This document shows positions 26,846 to 31,973 of a DNA stretch of 31,973 nt, piece after piece (position 1 is the stretch's first letter; every line of letters starts with the position of its first letter). Below the pieces are notes generated by a model. The model was not told the DNA's origin. It saw only the letters and a list, made by a program, of their open reading frames with translations, and did not search any database. The position numbers and the translations under genes are program-made. This stretch comes from CAADGU01 sp964581605 (GTDB lineage Bacteria > Chloroflexota > Anaerolineae > Promineifilales > Promineifilaceae), in NCBI GenBank assembly GCA_964581605.1, contig CAZOPF010000065.1:1-31973 (forward strand), read 5' to 3'.

Positions 26846-28528
26846 ATGGATCAGCAACTCAATAAATATAGTTCACGCATTACGCAAGTAAAATCGCAGG
26901 GGGCGTCGCAGGCGATGTTGTACGCCACCGGCTTGCAGCCGGCCGATATGGACAAGGCGCAGGTGGGCATTGCCAGCATGTGGTACGAGGGGAACTCTTG
27001 CAACATGCACTTGAATGACCTGGCGGCGAAGGTGAAAGAAGGGGTGCAGGCGGCCGGCCTGGTAGGGATGCGCTTCAACACTATTGGCGTCAGCGATGGC
27101 ATCAGCATGGGCACAGATGGCATGAGCTACTCCCTGCAATCTCGTGACCTGATCGCCGACTCGATAGAAACGGTGGTCAGTGCCCAATGGTATGACGCGG
27201 TGATTACCCTGCCGGGCTGTGACAAGAACATGCCGGGCAGCATCATGGCGCTGGCGCGGCTGGACCGGCCCGGTTTGATGGTGTATGGGGGGACGATCCG
27301 GGCGGGCTGCACGGCCGTACACGACAAACTAGACATCGTCTCCGCTTTCCAGAGCTACGGCGAATATCTGGCCGGGCGTATCACTGAAGAAGAGCGGCAG
27401 GACATTGTGCGCTACAGTTGCCCTGGCGCCGGGGCATGTGGCGGCATGTACACGGCCAACACCATGGCCTCGGCCATTGAAGCGTTGGGCATGAGCCTGC
27501 CTTATAGCTCCTCCTACCCGGCCGATTCACCAGAAAAATTGGCGGAATGTGTGCGGGCGGGTACGGCCGTGCGCCTGTTGCTGGAACGGGACATCAAACC
27601 GACTGACATTATGACCCGCGCCGCCTTTGAAAATGCGATGGTCGTGGTCATGGCGACCGGCGGCTCTACGAATGCCGTGCTGCACCTGATCGCCATGGCC
27701 CGCTCGGTGGGCGTGCCGCTGACAATTGACGATTTCCAGACCGTCAGCAATCGTGTGCCCTTCATTGCCGATTTGAAGCCAAGTGGCAAATATGTCATGG
27801 AAGATTTACATAACGTGGGTGGCATCCCGGCCGTGATGAAATACTTGCTGGCGAACGGCCTGCTCAACGGCGACTGCCTGACCGTGACGGGCCAAACGAT
27901 TGCCGAAAATCTGGCCGATTTGCCTGGATTAAGCGAAGGCCAACCGATCATTTATCCGTTGGAAAACCCGATTAAGGAAACAGGGCATATCCAGATTTTG
28001 CGCGGCAACCTCGCTCCAGATGGGGCAGTTGCCAAAATCACCGGCAAGGAGGGGCTGGTCTTTACCGGCACAGCGCGTGTGTATGATTCGGAAGAAGCAA
28101 TGCTGGCCGGGTTGGAGCAAGGGGAAATTCAGAAGGGGGATGTGATTGTAATCCGGTTTGAAGGGCCAAAGGGTGGGCCGGGGATGCCAGAGATGTTGAC
28201 ACCAACGAGCGCGATTATGGGAGCCGGTTTGGGACAGGATGTGGCGTTGTTGACGGACGGCCGTTTCTCTGGCGGCTCTCACGGGTTCATTGTCGGCCAC
28301 ATCACCCCGGAAGCGCAAGAAGGTGGCCCCATTGCTCTGGTGCAAAATGGCGACCAGATTACGATAGATGCCCAGAAAAACCGCATTGACGTCCTCATTT
28401 CCGAGGCTGAAATGGCTGCCCGCCGGTCAGCCTGGACCGCGCCACCCTACAAGGCCACACGCGGCACACTCTACAAATATATCAAGAGCGTAAAATCTGC
28501 TTCCGAAGGGTGTGTAACAGACGAGTGA
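26846..28528 (+). CDS. ilvD: Dihydroxy-acid dehydratase
   Basis: 560 residues; converts dihydroxyisovalerate and dihydroxymethylvalerate to the keto acids, the step after IlvC. Visible: IASMWYEGNSCNMHLNDLA (C52), TLPGCDKNMPGSIMA (C125) and SCPGAGACGGMYTANTM (C198), the three cysteines of the [2Fe-2S] cluster type enzyme. Also GTDGMSYSLQSRDLIADS, PTSAIMGAGLG and LLTDGRFSGGSHGFIVGHI toward the C-terminus. I chose ATG 26846 because it follows AAGGAGAAGGGAG; an ORF extension to 26807 runs into the HNH gene. It is followed by a strong terminator. Confidence 0.95.
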   Translation: MDQQLNKYSSRITQVKSQGASQAMLYATGLQPADMDKAQVGIASMWYEGNSCNMHLNDLAAKVKEGVQAAGLVGMRFNTIGVSDGISMGTDGMSYSLQSRDLIADSIETVVSAQWYDAVITLPGCDKNMPGSIMALARLDRPGLMVYGGTIRAGCTAVHDKLDIVSAFQSYGEYLAGRITEEERQDIVRYSCPGAGACGGMYTANTMASAIEALGMSLPYSSSYPADSPEKLAECVRAGTAVRLLLERDIKPTDIMTRAAFENAMVVVMATGGSTNAVLHLIAMARSVGVPLTIDDFQTVSNRVPFIADLKPSGKYVMEDLHNVGGIPAVMKYLLANGLLNGDCLTVTGQTIAENLADLPGLSEGQPIIYPLENPIKETGHIQILRGNLAPDGAVAKITGKEGLVFTGTARVYDSEEAMLAGLEQGEIQKGDVIVIRFEGPKGGPGMPEMLTPTSAIMGAGLGQDVALLTDGRFSGGSHGFIVGHITPEAQEGGPIALVQNGDQITIDAQKNRIDVLISEAEMAARRSAWTAPPYKATRGTLYKYIKSVKSASEGCVTDE

Positions 28529-28532
28529 TGAG

Positions 28533-28567
28533 AAACCCGGCTTTACAAAAAGCCGGGTTTTTCTTTT
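28533..28567 (+). terminator. Intrinsic terminator after ilvD
   Basis: AAACCCGGCTTT (28533-28544), ACAA, AAAGCCGGGTTT (28549-28560), then TTCTTTT. A perfect 12-bp stem and U-rich tail immediately after the ilvD stop. It works for plus-strand transcription. Confidence 0.9.
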
Positions 28568-28711
28568 CACGGCCGTTAGCCAGTCGTAAGTTTTTCATAA
28601 GGTTCGTCGTAAGGGGGGATGCCTATACTTCCCATTGTCTTAAGGAAGAAACCCGATTTCATTGAACAACTTAATTTTTACCTGGTAGTTCTCAGTGGAG
28701 AGTAACAAACC

Positions 28712-29371
28712 ATGATCGCATCACAATCCATTTTCACCACCCGCTATAACACCCACATCAGCGCACAACAAGCATATGCCGGTTTGAAAAGCCTGGTTGA
28801 TTATGCCCTGGTTATCCCGGCGCTGCTGGTTTTGTGGCCGTTGTTTTTAGGGTTGGCGCTGGCGGTGAAATTCGATTCTCCTGGCCCGATTATCTACCGG
28901 CGGCGGGTGTTGGGGCGCGATGGCCGTGTCTTTGATGCCTTCAAATTCCGCACCATGTACGTGAATGGGGACGAAATTCTGGCGCAGCATCCCGCGCTCA
29001 AAGCGGAATTGGATCGCAATTACAAATTGAAAGATGACCCGCGTGTGACCAAAGTTGGCAAACTGCTGCGCAAATTCAGCCTGGACGAACTGCCGCAACT
29101 GTTCAACGTCCTGTTTCAGGACATGTCCCTGATTGGCCCGCGTATCATTGCCCCGGATGAAATCGAAAAATATGGCGCTTATGGCCCCGATTTGTTAGCA
29201 GTAATGCCCGGTATCACCGGTTTGTGGCAGGTGAGCGGCCGTTCCAACACCACCTATGACGAACGGGTGAAACTGGATATGCAATACGTCCACAACTGGT
29301 CACTGGTACTGGACATTAAAATCCTGTTCCGTACCTTCCCGGCCGTGATGAAAGGCGAAGGCGCTTATTAA
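28712..29371 (+). CDS. Undecaprenyl-phosphate sugar phosphotransferase (bacterial sugar transferase)
   Basis: 219 residues. An N-terminal membrane-associated helix (about 28-52, VDYALVIPALLVLWPLFLGL) is followed by the family core: FDSPGPIIYRRRVLGRDG (54-71), FDAFKFRTM (74-82), KDDPRVTKVGKLLRKFSLDE (107-126) with LPQLFNVLFQDMSLIGPR, and GITGLWQVSGRSN. These motifs characterise the WbaP/WcaJ-type enzymes that load the first sugar phosphate onto a lipid carrier, starting exopolysaccharide or glycan synthesis. GGAGAG precedes the ATG by about 10 bases. It stands alone between terminators, with no other glycan genes in the window; the short form lacks the N-terminal 4-TM part. Confidence 0.88.
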   Translation: MIASQSIFTTRYNTHISAQQAYAGLKSLVDYALVIPALLVLWPLFLGLALAVKFDSPGPIIYRRRVLGRDGRVFDAFKFRTMYVNGDEILAQHPALKAELDRNYKLKDDPRVTKVGKLLRKFSLDELPQLFNVLFQDMSLIGPRIIAPDEIEKYGAYGPDLLAVMPGITGLWQVSGRSNTTYDERVKLDMQYVHNWSLVLDIKILFRTFPAVMKGEGAY

Positions 29372-29405
29372 ATCTGCGAAGCAGCGCGAAGATCAAATTG
29401 CTAGC

Positions 29406-29433
29406 AAAACGGCCGTATCCCGGCCGTTTTTTT
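29406..29433 (+). terminator. Intrinsic terminator after the sugar transferase, built on the octamer
   Basis: AAAACGGCCG, TATCC, CGGCCGTTTT then TTTG: a 10-bp stem with U-run, 35 bases after the stop. The left arm contains ACGGCCGT, so the dispersed octamer has been used to build a terminator. Confidence 0.85.
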
Positions 29434-29476
29434 GTTTTGTAGCGGTGTGCGCACACCGCTCATGCCATAGAAACAA

Positions 29477-29508
29477 AAACGCCTCAACCAGAACAGGTTG
29501 AGGCGTTT
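29477..29508 (-). terminator. Terminator of rpsU
   Basis: AAACGCCTCAACC, six-base loop, GGTTGAGGCGTTT, a perfect 13-bp stem; on the minus strand it is followed by TTTTTGTTTC and stands 21 bases after the rpsU stop. The plus-strand side has only a short T-run, so it mainly serves rpsU. Confidence 0.85.
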
Positions 29509-29528
29509 GATTGTGTCAGTTCTGAAAA

Positions 29529-29723
29529 TTAGACGCCCGTGTTCTGAATCTTGCGCTGCCGCCGTACCGCTTTTTTCTTTTCAATGCGGTCCAGTTCGCT
29601 CTTGCTTACATACCAGCGCTTGCGGCGCACGTCGGTCAGAACCCGGCTTTTCACCACAGACTTTTTGAAACGGCGGAACAGTTGCTCCTGCGTTTCATTC
29701 GGTCGCAAATCAACCTTTGGCAA
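29529..29723 (-). CDS. rpsU: Ribosomal protein bS21
   Basis: 64 residues. Highly basic, with PKVDLRPNETQEQLFRRFKK, then SRVLTDVRRKRWYVSKSEL and a basic tail KKKAVRRQRKIQ. This matches bS21, a small-subunit protein near the mRNA decoding platform that influences initiation. I prefer a TTG start at 29723 (PKVDLRP directly after it): AAGGGGG then lies eight bases upstream. The alternative GTG at 29732 would place the ribosome site almost touching the start codon. It is a single gene with its own terminator. Confidence 0.9.
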   Translation of the reverse strand: MPKVDLRPNETQEQLFRRFKKSVVKSRVLTDVRRKRWYVSKSELDRIEKKKAVRRQRKIQNTGV

Positions 29724-29767
29724 TACTCTCACCCCCTTGAAATAAGATTGGATTACTCATAACTCCA

Positions 29768-29796
29768 AGTTTACCGCGATAAATCGGAATTGACCA
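29768..29796 (-). promoter_or_regulatory. Possible promoter of rpsU
   Basis: Minus strand TGGTCA (29796-29791, 4 of 6 to the -35 consensus), a 17-base spacer, TAAACT (29773-29768). It is 40-50 bases before the start codon. Plausible but unsupported by other evidence. Confidence 0.4.
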
Positions 29797-29846
29797 GACC
29801 AGATAGCTGTTTCGCCAGGGAAGTAATTGGCAAACACAAATCAACA

Positions 29847-31907
29847 TCAATCACCGGCCGGGGCGGGCAGGGGCGCGCCCTGCACATCGGCCAGCCACTG
29901 TTTGAACTGGCGGTAGACGGCGGCGGCTCCCACCAGTTCCGGTTCGGTAATGGGCAATACTTTGGGGTGGAGGATAAACGGCCGTGTCTGATACCCCCCC
30001 ATGCCGCCGTGACAACCGATCAACTCTTCAAACGCGGCCACTTCATTCGTTTCCACGTTGTAGAAACTGTTGATGTACAAATCAGGCGCGTCCACAAACT
30101 GGTTGTACCGTTTCAGGTGACGGGCAGCGTTGGGGCCAAAGCCGGTCAGGGGATTGTCGCCTTCGATGCGATCATCGTTCAGGTAGTAACGGCCGTTTTT
30201 CCCAATCACCACCCCTTCATATTCACGGGACTTCACCATCACCCAACCAATCCCTTCGTGTTGCACCAGGTTGCCCAATAAGCCGGGGAATAATGCATCA
30301 ATTTCTTCCAACGTCACTCGCTCATCCCGCTGCGTGCCGTAGACCAGCCCCAAATTGCCGGAGGCCAGCACGATGATATTTGCGCCCGGTTCCACTTCGT
30401 CGGCCAACTCTTCTTCGCCGACCTGCACCTCGCCATCCTGCACATTCTCACCGGCCACCCGTTTGATCCACTTGCCGGACTTGTTGTCATTTTGCATGAC
30501 ATCATTCACCACGACATTCACATGGCCCCAGGATTCGTTGGTCTCCAAAATGCCCTGCACCAGGAATTGTTTGGCGTGTTGCTGTACCAACTGTTGCAGG
30601 TCGAGGCCATACCGCTGTTTGAAGGTCGGCCCGCCGCTCTGCCCATGATCGGAGAGGACAACCAGGTGATACGGCCGTGCCGCATCCGCCGCCACACTCT
30701 CCAGCCGGGCAAACTGCTCATCCAACTTGCGCAAAATATCCAGCGCATCCAATGACTCCACGCCAGAATGGTGCGCTACCTCGTCATACCCCACAAACGT
30801 AGCATAGGCCGACTTTACACCGCCAAACATATCGCCAATGAGCGTATACACATTCAACTCGCGCATGATGATGGTGGTAAAAACGCGCAGCAAGGGATAT
30901 TTGCCACCGCGATGATGTTTGTCCATGATGGGTACGACGTTCTTTTTGCGCGCCTGGCGGAACTGCCACTTTTCCAGCACAATGTCCCAAACCATCAGCA
31001 ACATGGTGCGGGTGATGTTGTACGGGTTGGCAAAATAGGCGTAATAATCGGTCATGTGCAGCCGCGAAAAATCTTTCATGGTGCTGGCCGTCACACTGAC
31101 AACAGGGGCGTCGCCGGAGACCAGATTGCCCCGGCTGGCCCCATGATGCACCAACAGCCCATTGCCGTCGGAATGTTCTTTTTCCAGGCGGGCCACTTCA
31201 TCCGGGTTGCTGGAAGCGATAATTTCTTTGCGTTTGCGGTCATACCAGCGGAAGGCAGGGATGTCTTTGTTGGAGCCGTGCAGGATGCCTAACTGGCTGG
31301 CGGAGGTTTGTGAGGACATATCCGTCTCCCATTCCACCAGTTCATAGTCGCCCGATTCCAGCCACCGTTTCATGTTCGGCGCATAACCGGTGGTCATGGC
31401 TTTATCCAGCACCGGCCGGGACAGCCCATCAATTTCCAGGAAGATGATGCCCGGCATGTCGGTTTCTTCCGGTTTGGCGATCTGTTTAGCCCGCCGTTTG
31501 ACCACGTTGCGGTAGTAGGAGTTGTCGTCGTCAATGGTGAGGAAGGAACTCATAATGGCGTTCACGGCCGTCAGCCCCAACGCCACCCATATTGCCGTGC
31601 CCACGCTGTCCACCTGGAAACCAGGTGCAATCTCGCTCGCCAGCCAGATGATGACGCCATTGAGGATGAGCGCACCTATTCCCAACGTCAGCACAGCAAA
31701 GGGCAAAAGAATATAACTGAGCAGCGGCCACAGCAGGGCATTGAGCAGGCCAATGAGGGCGGCCGCAAACACCGCGGCCCCCACTCCTTGAATCGTCAAA
31801 CCATCTAAAATCCACGCCAACAACACCAACGCCAGCGATTCAATAGACCAGATCAACAAAATACGCCACACGGGCTTTCTGCTTTTGGGTTGGGGTCTTG
31901 TTTTCAT
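29847..31907 (-). CDS. Holin-like 4-TM domain fused to type I phosphodiesterase/alkaline-phosphatase-fold domain
   Basis: 686 residues. Four membrane helices at about 15-34, 42-62, 64-90 and 103-122 match the holin-like superfamily IV / PF04020-type region found in many non-phage proteins. From residue 151 (MPGIIFLEIDGLSRPVLDKA) begins an alkaline-phosphatase-fold domain: D160 metal ligand, candidate nucleophile T201 in SSQTSASQLG, GYDEVAHHSG, and VVLSDHGQSGG with metal ligands. So it is a membrane-anchored hydrolase of a phosphodiester or phosphonate-like substrate. AAGGAGAATAGAGG precedes the ATG. The neighbouring rpsU gene is separate. The lipid or nucleotide substrate is unknown; no phage genes are nearby. 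Confidence 0.82.
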   Translation of the reverse strand: MKTRPQPKSRKPVWRILLIWSIESLALVLLAWILDGLTIQGVGAAVFAAALIGLLNALLWPLLSYILLPFAVLTLGIGALILNGVIIWLASEIAPGFQVDSVGTAIWVALGLTAVNAIMSSFLTIDDDNSYYRNVVKRRAKQIAKPEETDMPGIIFLEIDGLSRPVLDKAMTTGYAPNMKRWLESGDYELVEWETDMSSQTSASQLGILHGSNKDIPAFRWYDRKRKEIIASSNPDEVARLEKEHSDGNGLLVHHGASRGNLVSGDAPVVSVTASTMKDFSRLHMTDYYAYFANPYNITRTMLLMVWDIVLEKWQFRQARKKNVVPIMDKHHRGGKYPLLRVFTTIIMRELNVYTLIGDMFGGVKSAYATFVGYDEVAHHSGVESLDALDILRKLDEQFARLESVAADAARPYHLVVLSDHGQSGGPTFKQRYGLDLQQLVQQHAKQFLVQGILETNESWGHVNVVVNDVMQNDNKSGKWIKRVAGENVQDGEVQVGEEELADEVEPGANIIVLASGNLGLVYGTQRDERVTLEEIDALFPGLLGNLVQHEGIGWVMVKSREYEGVVIGKNGRYYLNDDRIEGDNPLTGFGPNAARHLKRYNQFVDAPDLYINSFYNVETNEVAAFEELIGCHGGMGGYQTRPFILHPKVLPITEPELVGAAAVYRQFKQWLADVQGAPLPAPAGD

Positions 31908-31973
31908 CCTCTATTCTCCTTGCAAACGGGTCTCTCAGATTTCTGAATCACAAGAGATACGTGGACGGCCGTC

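Larger units (their letters stand above)
1537..31972. repeat. Dispersed palindromic octamer ACGGCCGT, about 59 copies
   Basis: The first copy is at 1537-1544 and the last at 31965-31972. By eye I counted about 59 exact copies, against roughly 0.5-1 expected for any octamer in this length. They occur inside coding regions in several frames (giving Thr-Ala-Val, or Asn/Asp/His-Gly-Arg) and between genes, including in terminators. The 1-1500 stretch and the core of leuA have few. Often the flanks extend the palindrome (AACGGCCGTT). It resembles the cyanobacterial HIP1 type of highly iterated palindrome, but with a different sequence. Confidence 0.85.

Noticed and set aside
28640..28670. Third copy of the palindromic element (AACCCGATTTCATTGAAC)
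   Set aside because: Only one arm is similar and there is no matching second arm; kept as a possible fragment only.
29847..31907. Prophage or lysis gene because of the holin-like domain
   Set aside because: No endolysin, structural or integrase genes; the rest of the protein is a phosphodiesterase-type enzyme.
1537..31972. ACGGCCGT octamers as recognition sites of a local restriction-modification system
   Set aside because: No restriction endonuclease or DNA methyltransferase gene with the usual catalytic motifs is in the window; the class I methyltransferase at 1425 lacks a DPPY/NPPY motif. The idea is open genome-wide but unsupported here.

Overview
The window (31,973 bp, about 55% GC by eye) looks like a piece of a Chloroflexota genome assembly, probably Anaerolineae/Caldilineae-like. 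The pointers are a SARP/NB-ARC/TPR/Ser-Thr-kinase giant protein, a Flp-type pilin, a 4-TM holin-like phosphodiesterase fusion, a bS21 with a PKVDLRP start, and abundant small toxin-antitoxin genes. This is inference from gene content; no rRNA or tRNA gene was seen. A 100-N scaffold gap at 20853-20952 shows the sequence is an assembly scaffold.

Left part (1-9200, minus strand): a branched-chain amino acid operon read right to left as leader peptide, ilvB, ilvN, ilvC, leuA, then leuC, whose first 37 codons are at the left edge. Upstream of ilvB is a 27-codon Val/Leu/Ile-rich leader ORF followed by an intrinsic terminator, i.e. a transcription attenuator. Between leuA and leuC lies a 3.4-kb accessory island on the same strand: BrnT/BrnA, a HTH antitoxin-like regulator flanked by degenerate repeats, a SAM methyltransferase, a PemK/MazF toxin with its antitoxin, a truncated duplicate of the methyltransferase 3' end, and a DUF4265 protein. 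The pathway is completed within the window by leuB (22290-23369) and ilvD (26846-28528), both plus strand and outside the operon.

Middle part (9400-19900): a Flp pilin-like gene converges on the 1305-residue regulator/kinase gene. Next come a nucleotidyltransferase with a decayed HEPN partner, a small unknown protein, and a redox cluster (BphX-like membrane protein, cupredoxin lipoprotein, di-heme cytochrome c). A cupin, a PNPOx-like flavoprotein, a multi-TM protein and an alpha/beta hydrolase follow.

Right part (19900-31973): a J-domain coiled-coil protein interrupted by the assembly gap, a YbaK-like deacylase, an MntA/HepT pair whose hepT carries an early amber codon, leuB, a membrane-anchored hydrolase, a HhH-GPD DNA glycosylase, RidA, a three-gene cassette (antitoxin-like protein, unknown helical protein, HNH nuclease), ilvD, a sugar transferase, rpsU and the holin-like phosphodiesterase.

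Two sequence-scale signals stand out. The palindromic octamer ACGGCCGT occurs about 59 times (hand count) where less than one is expected, inside genes and between them. More than ten junctions carry hairpins built from a short word repeated on both strands, a different word at each place, often containing or touching a stop codon. One such hairpin sits inside the methyltransferase gene.
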